The notes under the pieces are model-generated. The model made no database searches and was not told the DNA's origin. It saw only the letters and a program-made list of their open reading frames with translations. A DNA stretch of 64,000 bases, from the NCBI RefSeq assembly GCF_013035315.1, contig NZ_WQHP01000001.1, positions 310,001 through 374,000 on the forward strand, written 5' to 3'. The stretch comes from Ruegeria arenilitoris (GTDB taxonomy: Bacteria; Pseudomonadota; Alphaproteobacteria; Rhodobacterales; Rhodobacteraceae). Positions 1 through 9,145 of this stretch are shown here, in pieces. The translations under genes were made by a program, and so were the position numbers. Position 1 is the first letter of the stretch; every line of letters begins with the position of its first letter.

Positions 1-1
1 T

Positions 2-856
2 GCCATGCTGCAATCCCTTGGCACACCGATGAACCTGGCCGGGTTCAAGCTGTTGGATCCAAAGGGCATTCCGAACGTCGCCCCCCTGACCGCCGCGCGG
101 CAAATGCTGCAAGATCCGATGGACAACAAATTCACGTCGTTCTCGACCTATTTCGATCAGAGCCGCGTCGGGGTGAAGTATCTGGCCGAGCAGTTTGGGG
201 CGCAGAATGTCTGCACCATGTATCTGCCGACCGACTTCGGCGAAGAGATTCTTGAAGGCAGCAAGGCCGGAGCGGAAGAAGCCGGTATCAATTTTGCCGC
301 AGAGACCACGCATAAACCCGATGAGGCGGATTTCGTGGGGTCGCTCAGCAAGCTCAAAGAAGAAGGCTGCGATATCGTCACAATCGCATTGGGCGTGCGC
401 CAGGCGATCACCGTGGTCGGAACGGCCAAGAAGATGGGCCTTGAAGAAATGAAGTTCCTCGGCACCTCGGCCAGTTTCCTGACCGTTGTCGCGCAGGTTC
501 CCGGTGGTGTGACCGATGGCTTCTATGCCGCCGCCTCATGGCAGGACCTTTGGGCACGTGCCGACGAACCCGCCCCTGCTGCCTTTATCGAAGAGTACAA
601 AGCTGCGACTGGTGAAGACCCTGTTGGTTTCGCCATGCTGGGGTATGCCGCTGCGGACATGATGGTTCGGGCTCTTGAAGCCGCTGGCCCGGATCTGACC
701 CAGGAAAGCTTTATCGCCGCGATGGAGACGCTGGATTATCAGGATGACCTGGTCGGCAATCATATGACCTTTGGTCCGGATGACCACCAAGGCGCGGACT
801 CGGTTTATGTCAGCGTTGTCGAAAATGGTGCCTGGAAGATGGTGTACGAGGAATAA
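2..856 (+). CDS. ABC transporter substrate-binding protein, branched-chain amino acid type (5' end missing)
   Basis: Reading frame open from the window edge to the stop at 854-856; about 284 residues are visible and the N-terminus with signal peptide lies outside. The sequence looks like a periplasmic ligand-binding protein of the Leu/Ile/Val-binding family (type I fold): alternating alpha/beta segments, a TYFDQSRVGVKYLAEQ stretch typical of the hinge region, and a late GYAAADMMVRALEAAG helix. It would bind a small ligand (amino acid, amide or related solute) in the periplasm and hand it to an ABC permease. No permease or ATPase genes follow; a strong hairpin comes directly after the stop, so this is the last gene of its unit. 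Substrate cannot be told from sequence. Confidence 0.85.
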   Translation, partial: AMLQSLGTPMNLAGFKLLDPKGIPNVAPLTAARQMLQDPMDNKFTSFSTYFDQSRVGVKYLAEQFGAQNVCTMYLPTDFGEEILEGSKAGAEEAGINFAAETTHKPDEADFVGSLSKLKEEGCDIVTIALGVRQAITVVGTAKKMGLEEMKFLGTSASFLTVVAQVPGGVTDGFYAAASWQDLWARADEPAPAAFIEEYKAATGEDPVGFAMLGYAAADMMVRALEAAGPDLTQESFIAAMETLDYQDDLVGNHMTFGPDDHQGADSVYVSVVENGAWKMVYEE

Positions 857-876
857 ACCCGACCCCTGTTCCAACG

Positions 877-910
877 AAAAAGGGCTCGCAGATGCGAGCC
901 CTTTGATTTT
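877..910. terminator. Bidirectional intrinsic terminator
   Basis: Perfect 10-bp stem AGGGCTCGCA/TGCGAGCCCT (881-890 with 893-902), extended by flanking A and T runs. It lies between the convergent binding-protein gene and rpsI and could end transcription from both sides. Confidence 0.85.
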
Positions 911-927
911 GTGCACTCGGCAGCGAA

Positions 928-1413
928 TTAACGCTTCGAGAACTGGAACGAACGACGCGCTTTGCGCTTACCGTATTTCTTACGTTCAACAACACGGCTG
1001 TCGCGGGTCAGGAAGCCAGCAGCTTTCAGAGCACCACGCAGGGACGGATCGTACAGCTGCAGCGCTTTCGAGATGCCGTGCTTGACCGCGCCGGCCTGAC
1101 CGGTCAGGCCACCGCCTTTGACGGTTGCAACAACGTCGAATTCACCTTCAACGCCGGCAACCTGGAACGGCTGGCGCAGGATCAGCTGCAGAACGGGACG
1201 CGCAAAATACTTGTCCTGATCTTTGCCGTTCACGGTGACCTTGCCGGAGCCCGGCTTGATCCAAACGCGGGCAACAGCGTCTTTACGCTTACCGGTGGCG
1301 TAGGAGCGGCCCAGCTCGTCACGTACGGGTTCACGCACGATGACTTCTTCGGCCACGGTTTCAACGCCTGCGACGGCGCTCAGCTCTTCGAGAGTATTGA
1401 TCTGATCAGCCAT
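928..1413 (-). CDS. rpsI: 30S ribosomal protein S9
   Basis: 161 residues. The C-terminal half is classic S9: [23 protein letters not shown], then a basic tail ending in [13 protein letters not shown], which reaches the ribosomal P-site tRNA region. An N-terminal extension of about 35 residues is usual for alphaproteobacterial S9. It lies 6 bp downstream of rplM, the conserved L13-S9 pair, and both are read from the promoter seen at 1945-1973. Ends just before a strong terminator. Confidence 0.98.
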   Translation of the reverse strand: MADQINTLEELSAVAGVETVAEEVIVREPVRDELGRSYATGKRKDAVARVWIKPGSGKVTVNGKDQDKYFARPVLQLILRQPFQVAGVEGEFDVVATVKGGGLTGQAGAVKHGISKALQLYDPSLRGALKAAGFLTRDSRVVERKKYGKRKARRSFQFSKR

Positions 1414-1419
1414 CGGTCA

Positions 1420-1878
1420 TTAGCTCCGGGTGTTTTTCTTGTTCATGGACTTAACGTCCAGAACTTCGGGGGCCTGGGCTTCGTGCGGGTGCTCGGCACC
1501 GGCGTAAACGCGCAGGTTGGTCATTTGCTGACGCGCCAGACGGTTGCCCGGCAGCATGCGCTTGACCGCTTGGGTCACGACGCGCTCGGGGTGTGCACCC
1601 TCGAGGATCTGCTGCTTGGTGCGCGACTTGATGCCGCCCGGGTGGCCAGTGTGCCAGTAGAAGTTCTCTTCGCGCTTCTTGCCGGTCATCTGGATTTTGT
1701 CAGCGTTGATCACGATGACGTTGTCGCCCATGTCCATGTTCGGGGTGAACGACGCTTTGTGCTTGCCACGCAGGCGCATGGCGACGATCGAGGCAAGACG
1801 GCCCAGAACAACGCCCTCGGCGTCGATCAGGATCCATTTCTTGTCGATGTCTGCAGGTGTTGCAGAAAAGGTTTTCAT
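1420..1878 (-). CDS. rplM: 50S ribosomal protein L13
   Basis: 152 residues, normal length. Contains the L13 core with [16 protein letters not shown] near residue 15 and the [13 protein letters not shown] and [15 protein letters not shown] motifs. L13 is an early-assembling protein of the large subunit. First gene of the rplM-rpsI operon; its stop is 6 bp from the rpsI start. The leader of about 65 nt upstream follows a good sigma-70 type promoter. Confidence 0.98.
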   Translation of the reverse strand: MKTFSATPADIDKKWILIDAEGVVLGRLASIVAMRLRGKHKASFTPNMDMGDNVIVINADKIQMTGKKREENFYWHTGHPGGIKSRTKQQILEGAHPERVVTQAVKRMLPGNRLARQQMTNLRVYAGAEHPHEAQAPEVLDVKSMNKKNTRS

Positions 1879-1944
1879 GGCAGGATAGTCCTGTTTGATG
1901 TGAAAGACCGCCCCAAGGCGGAGCGGCCCGAATTCGATGGAGCG

Positions 1945-1973
1945 TATTTAGAGGGCACGGGCGTGCAGGTCAA
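1945..1973 (-). promoter_or_regulatory. Predicted sigma-70 promoter of rplM-rpsI
   Basis: On the minus strand TTGACC (1973-1968) and TAAATA (1950-1945) are separated by exactly 17 bp, about 65 bp upstream of the rplM start. A near-consensus housekeeping promoter, as expected for ribosomal protein genes. Confidence 0.7.
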
Positions 1974-2114
1974 CATCGCCAATCGTAATTAAAATGATAT
2001 AAAACAGTAGGTTATAAAATAGGTATTATTTTACCCCATATATTTTGGGCCTGATTGGCATACAGAGTGAGCGTTAAGTAACTCGACAGGCTTCGATTTG
2101 GGAGAATCCACGCA

Positions 2115-2477
2115 ATGAACTGGCAACAAACTGTGTCCGACTATGGGGCAGCATGGCAAGAAGCCGACCGCAGCAAAAGGCTGGAAATCCTGGCCAGGTG
2201 CTTTGCCGAAGACGGAACATATGTCGACCCCATGGCACGGGTACAGGGCCGGTCTAACCTTTGCGACCATATCGGAGAGGTCAAGCAAAGCACGGGTGGC
2301 AGGCTTGAGCTGACAAGCAAGGCCAGTGGCCATAATGACGTTGCCCATTTCACCTGGCGCCTGGTTGGTCCTGATGGCAATGTCGTCGTCGCAGGCCACG
2401 ACTTCGCGCATTTGGATTCCGATGGAAAGATTGCGCTTTTAGCCGGGTTCTTCGGCGACCCTGAACCCTTGAGTTAG
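2115..2477 (+). CDS. SnoaL/NTF2-like fold protein
   Basis: 120 residues with the NTF2-like pattern: an N-terminal helix containing YGAAWQEADRSKRLEILARCFAEDGTYVDP, where the protein starts its cone-shaped barrel, then beta strands ending in a short acidic tail. Such proteins are small ligand-binding or isomerase-like folds; no specific reaction can be assigned. The start is supported by GGAGA at 2101-2105, nine bases before the ATG. AT-rich DNA upstream (1990-2050) probably holds the promoter. It converges on the MocR gene with only 3 bp between stops. Confidence 0.7.
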   Translation: MNWQQTVSDYGAAWQEADRSKRLEILARCFAEDGTYVDPMARVQGRSNLCDHIGEVKQSTGGRLELTSKASGHNDVAHFTWRLVGPDGNVVVAGHDFAHLDSDGKIALLAGFFGDPEPLS

Positions 2478-2480
2478 GCG

Positions 2481-3884
2481 TCAGACACTGATCTGTTCAG
2501 GCGGATTGTCTAGCAATCGACGCAAGCGTTGCATGGCATCCTCGAACCGATCCAGTGACACATGGCCATTCATAGCGATGCGCACCGCATTGGGTGCGCG
2601 GCCGTCTCGCAGGGCGAATTCATCGGCTGACCGCAGTTGAATCCCCTCGCGCTCGGCTGCGCGGCTAAAGGCTGCGGCGCGCCAGCCTGAAGGGAGGCTA
2701 AGCCAGACAAAGGGCACATCCGGTGCCCAATTCAGATCGAACCCACCCAAGGCGTTTACGGCGACCCGAACATATTCGCCCATTCTGGCGCGAACGTCCT
2801 TGGCCACTTGCGCTGTTCGAGGATCTGAAAGCAGCAGCCGGGTCAGCTCGGCCAACGGCTGCGCGAGGCCGAAATAGCCGTATTCGGCCGACCGCCGCAG
2901 GTCCACACTGCGTTCGCGCGGGGCAATCGCGAAACCAACACGCAATGCAGGCGTCAGGATTTTTGAGATCGACGAAACGTGCCAACCCCTCTCGGGTGCC
3001 AGAGCGCGATAGCTAGGCTCACGAGCATCGCCCATTCGATAACAATCGTCCTCAATGATTTGCAAATCATAACGCCGCGCGACCTCGACGACCTCTTTGC
3101 GGCGTTCAAGCGGTGTATGCGTTCCTGTAGGGTTTTGCACCTCTGGCGAGACACAGACCGCCTGTACCGAGGTTTGGCGCAGAACATGCTCCATAGCTGC
3201 TGGGTCGATGCCCCACTTGTCCATTTTGATCCCGACGACCTCTGCACGCATCAACTCCCCAGCACGACGAAAACCCGCATAAGACAGGTCTTCGACCAGC
3301 ACGACAGGCTTGGGACCGCGCAAAATTGTTTGAAACACCAGACAAAGCCCGTTCTGACCACCATGGGTCAGCACCACATCATCGTGGGTCACTGGACCGA
3401 GTGGTAAGTCCGACAGCCAATCGACCACAGCCTGGCGCATCGGCTGATAAGCGTCGCGGGTTGGATAGTTCATCAGCAACTGGGGGTCGGCTTGTGAAAC
3501 TTTCTTCAGGCATTCCCGGATCAAAGCCACCTGCCCCATATCCGGCAATCGCGGGCTGAACAGGCTGACATCGGCGCTGTATTTGTCTTCGCGCAGGTGA
3601 AGCTGGCGCGCCCATACGTCGTCCAAAAGCGGGGATTTTGGCGGGGCGACAAATGTACCACGTCCAACCTCGGCTTGTAGCAAGCCCTCGTCCGTCAGAA
3701 TCGTGTAAGCACGCGCCACGGTGCCAGGAGTGATTTGTAACCGATACGCAAGTTCGCGGACCGGAGGGAGTTTCGTTCCAACCTCCAGCGCCTTGTTTTC
3801 AATCGCTTTTCGTATTGTGTCAGCCACCAGAGTGTACTTGGGGCCTTTGGATTTTGGCAGTGCTTCGGGCCAAATTGTATCCAT
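2481..3884 (-). CDS. MocR-type regulator: GntR DNA-binding domain fused to PLP aminotransferase domain
   Basis: 467 residues, the usual MocR/PdxR length. Residues about 15-80 form a GntR winged helix-turn-helix (PPVRELAYRLQITPGTVARAYTILTDEGLL). The rest is a fold-type I aminotransferase domain with the substrate/PLP region NPTGTHTPLERR, the acidic pair in IIEDDCYRMGD, and the PLP-lysine motif SISKILTPALRVG near residue 310. Family members bind PLP or an amino-acid adduct and control a divergent gene; here that is the small DUF1127 gene at 3984. A perfect inverted repeat covers its own start codon, suggesting self-repression. Effector and target are inferred, not visible. Confidence 0.9.
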   Translation of the reverse strand: MDTIWPEALPKSKGPKYTLVADTIRKAIENKALEVGTKLPPVRELAYRLQITPGTVARAYTILTDEGLLQAEVGRGTFVAPPKSPLLDDVWARQLHLREDKYSADVSLFSPRLPDMGQVALIRECLKKVSQADPQLLMNYPTRDAYQPMRQAVVDWLSDLPLGPVTHDDVVLTHGGQNGLCLVFQTILRGPKPVVLVEDLSYAGFRRAGELMRAEVVGIKMDKWGIDPAAMEHVLRQTSVQAVCVSPEVQNPTGTHTPLERRKEVVEVARRYDLQIIEDDCYRMGDAREPSYRALAPERGWHVSSISKILTPALRVGFAIAPRERSVDLRRSAEYGYFGLAQPLAELTRLLLSDPRTAQVAKDVRARMGEYVRVAVNALGGFDLNWAPDVPFVWLSLPSGWRAAAFSRAAEREGIQLRSADEFALRDGRAPNAVRIAMNGHVSLDRFEDAMQRLRRLLDNPPEQISV

Positions 3885-3891
3885 TACAATT
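3873..3891. promoter_or_regulatory. Inverted-repeat operator candidate for the MocR regulator
   Basis: AATTGTA (3873-3879), 5-bp spacer, TACAATT (3885-3891): a perfect palindrome overlapping the regulator's ATG (3882-3884). The half-site TACAATT recurs at 3961-3967 just upstream of the DUF1127 start, as expected for a regulator that controls both directions. Confidence 0.5.
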
Positions 3892-3983
3892 CTTCCTTTG
3901 CTTTTGGCACAATCTTGAATGTATCAAGCACATGTACCGAACATTTATGCTTTGTGTCAATACAATTTGAAGGGATACCCAAG

Positions 3984-4211
3984 ATGACACGCCACATGCA
4001 CAACCCCGCCCTCTTGCTGCTGAACGATAGCCCCCGGCTGCCGATGATCGCCGCGCTGGCCGTGCGGTTTGCGGCGACTGTCACTATGTGGGAACGACAG
4101 CGCCGCAGCAGGATTAACCTGTCGCAGTTGGATGACCGGTTGCTGAAAGACGTTGGTCTGACGCGCTCGCAGGCCAACCGCGAGGTCAAACGCTATTTCT
4201 GGCAGTATTAA
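3984..4211 (+). CDS. DUF1127 (YjiS-like) small basic protein
   Basis: 75 residues from the ATG at 3984, which has GAAGGGAT upstream; longer in-frame starts would run through the putative operator. The C-terminal half is the DUF1127 signature: RRSRINLSQLDDRLLKDVGLTRSQANREV, two short helices rich in Arg and Leu. Members with this domain in other alphaproteobacteria act in RNA binding and small-RNA or phosphate responses; the role here is unknown. Divergent from the MocR gene and followed by a strong terminator, so it is a single-gene unit. Confidence 0.85.
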   Translation: MTRHMHNPALLLLNDSPRLPMIAALAVRFAATVTMWERQRRSRINLSQLDDRLLKDVGLTRSQANREVKRYFWQY

Positions 4212-4244
4212 CCAATCCCCAGTCCCAAACGGGACCTCTTCCTA

Positions 4245-4269
4245 GGCCGGGTTTTCCCGGCCCTTTTTT
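4245..4269 (+). terminator. Intrinsic terminator after the DUF1127 gene
   Basis: Stem GGCCGGG (4245-4251)/CCCGGCC (4256-4262) with a TTTT loop and six Ts after it. It overlaps the stop codon of the convergent thioesterase gene. A weaker GTCCC/GGGAC hairpin lies just before it (4222-4235). Confidence 0.85.
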
Positions 4270-4711
4270 ATCCGAACGCCGCTGCGGCAGACCCTGCAGG
4301 CGGCAAGGAATAGGTCATTGTGGCCCGCGCCACTGGTTTATCGGCGCCCTCCGAGAACATCAGCACATCGCCCACGGCAAGTGTCTTGCCCAGTTTCAGC
4401 AACGTGCACCGCGCGATCATATCCGCCCCGCCATCAGGTTTTCGCATAAAGTCCATCGAACACCCGGTGGTGACGGCCAGCGACTGCCGCCCTTTCAATG
4501 CCAGGATCAATGCATAAACGCTGACATCGGCCAAGCTGAACATGGATGGCCCTGACACCGTACCCCCCGGTCGCAGATGCCTGTCTTCGACTTTAAGTCG
4601 CACGGTGATCGAATTCTCGTCCACCTTTTCGATGGCAAAGTCACGCTCGACCTGTGGAAACACTTGGGCCAAATACTCTGACAGCTGTTCACGGTTCAAA
4701 ACCAACGACAT
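4268..4711 (-). CDS. PaaI-family hotdog-fold thioesterase
   Basis: 147 residues. Hotdog-fold pattern with RPGGTVSGPSMFSLADVSVYALI, the helix-bearing segment where PaaI-type enzymes place their catalytic Asp/Glu, and later strands LGKTLAVGDVLMFSE. Likely hydrolyses an acyl-CoA in the cytoplasm. It is divergent from an enoyl-CoA hydratase gene 58 bp away, so both may serve the same acyl-CoA catabolism, but the substrate is unknown. Confidence 0.85.
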   Translation of the reverse strand: MSLVLNREQLSEYLAQVFPQVERDFAIEKVDENSITVRLKVEDRHLRPGGTVSGPSMFSLADVSVYALILALKGRQSLAVTTGCSMDFMRKPDGGADMIARCTLLKLGKTLAVGDVLMFSEGADKPVARATMTYSLPPAGSAAAAFG

Positions 4712-4769
4712 ACTTCCCCTCCTCGACTTGCCGCCCTAGAGTTGGCCTCACATCAGATCGGAGGGCAAG

Positions 4770-5555
4770 ATGGGAATTCTGGAACGTAACGACACAGGCG
4801 GCGTCACACGGCTGAAAATGAACGCGCCTGAGCGTCTGAACGCCCTGAGTGACGAGATGCTGGCTGCCCTTCAGGCCGAGTTCGATGCCTTAAGCGACGA
4901 CAGCAGTATCCGCGCGGTGATCTTGTCCGGCGAAGGCAAGGCATTTTGCGCCGGTCACGACCTGAAACAGATGACTGCCGGTCGCCAGAGCGAAGATGGC
5001 GGCAAGGCCTACTTTCAGGATCTCTTTTCCAGATGCGCCAAGATGATGTTGTCGATCCAGTCCCTGCCCCAACCGGTGATTGCGCAGGTCCACGGCATCG
5101 CCACAGCTGCCGGGTGCCAAATGGTCGCGACCTGCGACCTTGCAATCGCGGCCGAGGGGACGCGGTTCGGCGTGAATGGCGTCAATATCGGGCTGTTTTG
5201 CTCGACCCCTATGGTGGCCCTTAGCCGCAATATTCCCCGCAAACAGGCGTTCGAGATGTTGACGACCGGCGAATTTATCACTGCTGACCGCGCGGCTGAA
5301 CTGGGGCTGGTCAATCGCGTCGTACCCGAGATGCTGTTGGAACATGAAACCAATGCTTTGGCTGAGCAACTTGCGGACAAGCTTGGGTCAGCTGTCAAAG
5401 TCGGAAAAGAGGCCTTCTACAAGCAGCTCGAAATGCCAATTGAACAGGCCTATGCCTATACCGGAGAGGTAATGGCACAGAATATGATGCATCGGGATAC
5501 CGAAGAAGGGATTTCCGCATTTATCGAAAAAAGACCGCCAAATTGGGACCAATAA
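4770..5555 (+). CDS. Enoyl-CoA hydratase/isomerase family protein (ECHDC3-like)
   Basis: 261 residues, full crotonase length. Residues about 45-70 carry the oxyanion-hole segment GKAFCAGHDLKQM, and HGIATAAGCQMVATCDLAIAAEG around 108-130 is the second CoA-binding/oxyanion motif. The stretch GVNIGLFCSTPMVALSRNIPRKQAFEM resembles the ECHDC3 branch of the family more than the classic FadB-type hydratase, so the reaction may be something other than beta-oxidation hydration. GGAGGGCAAG just before the ATG is the ribosome binding site. No clear terminator follows. Confidence 0.88.
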   Translation: MGILERNDTGGVTRLKMNAPERLNALSDEMLAALQAEFDALSDDSSIRAVILSGEGKAFCAGHDLKQMTAGRQSEDGGKAYFQDLFSRCAKMMLSIQSLPQPVIAQVHGIATAAGCQMVATCDLAIAAEGTRFGVNGVNIGLFCSTPMVALSRNIPRKQAFEMLTTGEFITADRAAELGLVNRVVPEMLLEHETNALAEQLADKLGSAVKVGKEAFYKQLEMPIEQAYAYTGEVMAQNMMHRDTEEGISAFIEKRPPNWDQ

Positions 5556-5819
5556 CGCGATTGTCAGGGGAAAATTTCGCCACTGTTAGCATTTTTATTC
5601 TTTTCAAAAGGGCAACACTGTGGCAATGCTGAGACAAGGCCTTGGCCTCAGATACGCTTTTGGGTCGCTGTAAGCGGAAGGTCCCTCCAAGCTGGTTTCT
5701 CTCACCGGCGTTGACATTCCCGCTGCGGCGACCCCAAGTACCCCCATAAAACATAGGGCTTCAAAGACTGCACGCAGGCCATGTTGCGTTGTGCGATGCT
5801 CTGCCCTATGTGGCACCTA
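5556..5819 (+). other. Non-coding gap before trmFO
   Basis: 264 bp with no convincing ORF. It holds one interrupted palindrome at 5629-5651 (CTGAG-a-CAAGG/CCTTG-gc-CTCAG), which may terminate the upstream gene, although no T-run follows it. No RNA gene recognised. Confidence 0.4.
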
Positions 5820-7160
5820 ATGACACAGAAATTGCATATCGTGGGCGGCGGCATGGCCGGGTCCGAAGCGGCCTGGCAGGCGGCGGAAATGGGCGTAGAT
5901 GTGGTGATCCACGAAATGCGGCCCAAAGTAGGCACGTTTGCGCACCAAACCGGAAATCTGGCCGAGATGGTGTGTTCGAATTCGTTCCGCTCGGATGATG
6001 ATGAACAGAACGCGGTTGGTCTGCTGCATTGGGAAATGCGCGCGGCCAATGGTCTGATCATGACCGCCGCTGATGCGCATCGCCTGCCCGCAGGTGGCGC
6101 GCTGGCTGTCGATCGCGATCCTTTTGCCGAGGCGGTCACCGCGAAATTGCTGGCGCATCCTCGTGTTGAGGTCACAGGCGAAGAGGTCACCGCCCTGCCT
6201 GAGGACGGCCACTGGATCATCGCGACCGGTCCTCTGACCTCATCCTCGTTGGGTGAATCGATCCGTGCGGAAACCGGCGCCGAAGCTCTGGCCTTTTTCG
6301 ATGCGATCGCCCCCATCGTCTATGCCGATAGCATCGACATGAGCAAAGCGTGGATGCAATCGCGTTACGACAAGGGCGAGACCGAGGAAGAGCGGACCGC
6401 CTATCTGAACTGCCCGATGGATCGGGATCAGTACGAGGCGTTCATCGACGCCCTGCTGGCTGCTGATAAAACCGAGTTCCACGAAGGCGAAACTGCCGGG
6501 TATTTTGATGGGTGCCTGCCCATTGAGGTAATGGCGGAACGGGGCCGCGAAACACTGCGCCACGGGCCCATGAAACCGGTGGGTCTGACCAATCCGCATC
6601 AGCCGGACGTGAAGCCTCACGCCGTGGTGCAGTTGCGGCGCGACAATGCCCTGGGCACATTGTTCAATATCGTCGGCTTTCAGACCAAGATGAAGTACGG
6701 CGCGCAGACCGAAGTGTTTCGGATGATTCCGGGTCTGGAAAATGCTAGTTTTGCACGTTTGGGCGGGATTCACCGAAATACCTTCATCAACTCGCCAACA
6801 TTACTTGATGCGCAGATGCGTTTGAAATCAAAGCCGAACATCCGCTTTGCCGGTCAGATCACCGGTGTCGAGGGCTATGTCGAAAGCGCTGCCATGGGGT
6901 TGCTGGCCGGTCGCCTCGCCGCTGCGGAAATCCTTGATCGCACCCTGCCTGAAATCCCTCAGGATAGTGCTATGGGCGCGTTGATCCACCACATCACCGG
7001 AGGGGCCGAGGCCAAGACGTTCCAACCGATGAACGTGAACTTTGGCCTGTTCCGCCCTGTGGATGGCCTAAAATGTGGTCGGCGGGGTCGCAAGGATCGC
7101 TACAAGGCCTACACCGATCGTGCCAAGGCAGAATGGACCGACTGGCTGGCGCATTGCTGA
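5820..7160 (+). CDS. trmFO: tRNA (uracil-5-)-methyltransferase, folate- and FAD-dependent
   Basis: 446 residues from the ATG at 5820 ([11 protein letters not shown]). Makes 5-methyluridine at position 54 of tRNA using methylenetetrahydrofolate and FAD, unlike the SAM-dependent TrmA. The FAD-binding [10 protein letters not shown] lies at residues 9-18; further family signatures are [29 protein letters not shown] and the late [27 protein letters not shown]. An upstream in-frame ATG at 5808 is possible, but the chosen start matches the usual N-terminus. No strong Shine-Dalgarno. The methyltransferase and gluQ follow, giving a run of tRNA-modification genes. Confidence 0.96.
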   Translation: MTQKLHIVGGGMAGSEAAWQAAEMGVDVVIHEMRPKVGTFAHQTGNLAEMVCSNSFRSDDDEQNAVGLLHWEMRAANGLIMTAADAHRLPAGGALAVDRDPFAEAVTAKLLAHPRVEVTGEEVTALPEDGHWIIATGPLTSSSLGESIRAETGAEALAFFDAIAPIVYADSIDMSKAWMQSRYDKGETEEERTAYLNCPMDRDQYEAFIDALLAADKTEFHEGETAGYFDGCLPIEVMAERGRETLRHGPMKPVGLTNPHQPDVKPHAVVQLRRDNALGTLFNIVGFQTKMKYGAQTEVFRMIPGLENASFARLGGIHRNTFINSPTLLDAQMRLKSKPNIRFAGQITGVEGYVESAAMGLLAGRLAAAEILDRTLPEIPQDSAMGALIHHITGGAEAKTFQPMNVNFGLFRPVDGLKCGRRGRKDRYKAYTDRAKAEWTDWLAHC

Positions 7161-7197
7161 CTGGACGCGTTGCGTGTTACCGGCCTAAACTGCGGGC

Positions 7198-7812
7198 ATG
7201 AGTGAAAAATACCTCAAGGACGCATACGGGCTGGAAACGCCCGAAGCCACCCGCGCGCACTATCAGAAATGGGCCTCGTCCTACGATGCCGAGGTCGGAT
7301 CGCAGGGCTACGCGACCCCCGCCCGGGTCGCCGAGGCGCTATGGTCAAAGATGCCCGAGCCGCAGACACCCGTTCTGGACTATGGCTGTGGCACCGGGTT
7401 GTCCGGTAAAGCGCTGCATGATGCAGGGTTTCGGGTGATCGACGGCATTGATCCGACCCCGAAGATGCTTGAAGGGGCCGAGGCCAAGGGCGTTTATCGG
7501 TCCCTGACCACATTTGAGATCACCGACCCCAATCCCTTGCAGCAAGACGCGTACCGGGCAATCACGGCCATCGGCGTCATTGGCACCGGTGCGGCGCCGC
7601 CCGAGACGTTCGATCTGTTGATGAAAGCGCTGCCTAAAGGTGGCTTTGTGGCATTCTCGTTCAATGATCACACGCTGGCTGACCCCAGTTTTACCAGCCG
7701 CCTGTCCGATTGGCTGGACATGGGCGCGGCGCGGTTACTGTTTCGGGAGTACGGACCGCATTTGCCGGGAATGGACCTCAAGTCTGACGTATATGTTGTT
7801 GAGAAATCGTGA
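7198..7812 (+). CDS. Class I SAM-dependent methyltransferase
   Basis: 204 residues. SAM-binding motif I VLDYGCGTGLSGKAL near residue 60, then the acidic residue of motif II in VIDGIDPTPKMLEGAEAKG. No substrate-specific domain recognised; the pattern resembles small-molecule methyltransferases of the Methyltransf_11/25 type. Its stop overlaps the GTG start of gluQ (GTGA), so the two are translationally coupled. A link to tRNA modification is only suggested by position. Confidence 0.85.
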   Translation: MSEKYLKDAYGLETPEATRAHYQKWASSYDAEVGSQGYATPARVAEALWSKMPEPQTPVLDYGCGTGLSGKALHDAGFRVIDGIDPTPKMLEGAEAKGVYRSLTTFEITDPNPLQQDAYRAITAIGVIGTGAAPPETFDLLMKALPKGGFVAFSFNDHTLADPSFTSRLSDWLDMGAARLLFREYGPHLPGMDLKSDVYVVEKS

Positions 7813-8702
7813 CATTTGTTACTCGGTTCGCCCCGTCTCCTACGGGGCCGCTTCACCTTGGTCATGCCTATTCTGCGTTACTCGCCAGTGATATGGCGGC
7901 CGCCGCCGCTGGTAAGTTCCTGTTGCGGATCGAGGACATTGATCGCTCGCGCTGTCGTACGCATTGGGAAGATCAGATCTATGACGATCTGAGCTGGCTT
8001 GGATTGACCTGGCCAGATTCAGTGATGCGTCAGTCCGAACGTCTGCCAGCTTACGAAGACGCGCTGAGAGAACTCTGGTCGCGCGGTCTGCTATACGCCT
8101 GCACCTGCAACCGTCGGGACATTGCCGCCGCAGCCGGAGCACCGCAGGAAGGCGTACCCCTGCACGGCCCCGACGGGATCATTTATCCCGGCACCTGCCG
8201 GCATGTATCCGAGAGGTCCGGTCCCATGCCGACCGAAACGCCCCTGCGTCTGGACATTGCAGAGGCAGCCGCTGCTTCGGGCTTGTTTAGAACTGCCTCA
8301 GAAGTTATTCACAAATCGAACTTTTTTATGGAATCCGGTGTGGGCCCAAACGGCGAAACCGGGCAAATCGCGTTCACTGCGCAAGAGCTAACGGACAGCA
8401 TCGGGGACGTAGTCCTGTCACGCCGCGACATGGGCACGTCCTATCATCTGTCCGTAGTGCTGGATGACGCGGCTCAGGGCGTTACGCAAGTGGTGCGTGG
8501 GCAGGATTTGTTCGAGGCCACACGTATACACGTGTTGTTGCAAGCACTGCTCGGCCTGCCGACACCCGTATATCACCACCACAAGCTGATACGCGATGAC
8601 TCGGGAAAACGCCTCGCCAAACGGGACGATGCCCGAGCCATCGCCAAATACCGCGCCGAAGGCGCAACGGTCGATCAAATCAGGGCCATGGTCGGGCTGT
8701 AA
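7809..8702 (+). CDS. gluQ: Glutamyl-Q tRNA(Asp) synthetase
   Basis: 297 residues, a truncated glutamyl-tRNA synthetase without an anticodon-binding domain. It attaches glutamate to queuosine at position 34 of tRNA-Asp. Seen: FAPSPTGPLHLGHA at residues 8-20 containing the HIGH-type motif (HLGH 16-19), zinc ligands in ACTCNRR and YPGTCRH, and SGKRLAKRDDA standing for KMSKS near the C-terminus. Start is GTG, overlapping the upstream stop by 4 nt. Confidence 0.94.
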   Translation: MTFVTRFAPSPTGPLHLGHAYSALLASDMAAAAAGKFLLRIEDIDRSRCRTHWEDQIYDDLSWLGLTWPDSVMRQSERLPAYEDALRELWSRGLLYACTCNRRDIAAAAGAPQEGVPLHGPDGIIYPGTCRHVSERSGPMPTETPLRLDIAEAAAASGLFRTASEVIHKSNFFMESGVGPNGETGQIAFTAQELTDSIGDVVLSRRDMGTSYHLSVVLDDAAQGVTQVVRGQDLFEATRIHVLLQALLGLPTPVYHHHKLIRDDSGKRLAKRDDARAIAKYRAEGATVDQIRAMVGL

Positions 8703-8707
8703 TCGAC

Positions 8708-9079
8708 CTATTCCATGGGCTTCATCAGCTCAACTTCGCTACCGTCCCGCACAGCGGTGTAGAAACAGGTGCGCCGGTTCGTGTGACAGGCCGCCCCGGT
8801 CTGCCGCACCAGAACCAACAGGCAATCACGGTCGCAATCCACCCGGAAATCAACCAACTCCTGGACATGGCCCGAGGTCTCACCTTTGATCCAGAACGAT
8901 TGGCGCGAACGCGACCAATAAGTTACCCGGCGTGTTTTCAGCGTTTTTTCAACCGCTTCGGCGTTCATCCAGGCCATCATCAGAACTTCGCCAGAGGCTT
9001 CATCCTGCGCAATGGCGGGGATCAGACCGGCCTCATTGTATTTCAGGCTCGATGGATCGAATGTGATGGTCTCGGACAT
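8708..9079 (-). CDS. hisI: Phosphoribosyl-AMP cyclohydrolase
   Basis: 123 residues from the ATG at 9079; an upstream in-frame ATG at 9097 would add six residues. Third step of histidine synthesis. Motifs: MAWMNAEAVEKTLKT, YWSRSRQSFWIKGETSGH, the metal-binding DCDRD at 81-85, and QTGAACHTNRRTCFY with zinc cysteines (C82, C98, C105). No fused HisE domain. It converges on gluQ with 5 bp between, away from other his genes. Confidence 0.96.
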   Translation of the reverse strand: MSETITFDPSSLKYNEAGLIPAIAQDEASGEVLMMAWMNAEAVEKTLKTRRVTYWSRSRQSFWIKGETSGHVQELVDFRVDCDRDCLLVLVRQTGAACHTNRRTCFYTAVRDGSEVELMKPME

Positions 9080-9145
9080 TATAAAAACCTTTTGCATCCC
9101 GGTGCATGGCCACTATGTATGGGGAACACGCAACGAGGGAAAGCC

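Noticed and set aside
1078..1992. 304-residue + strand ORF over rpsI and rplM
   Set aside because: Antisense to two ribosomal protein genes; composition typical of a shadow.
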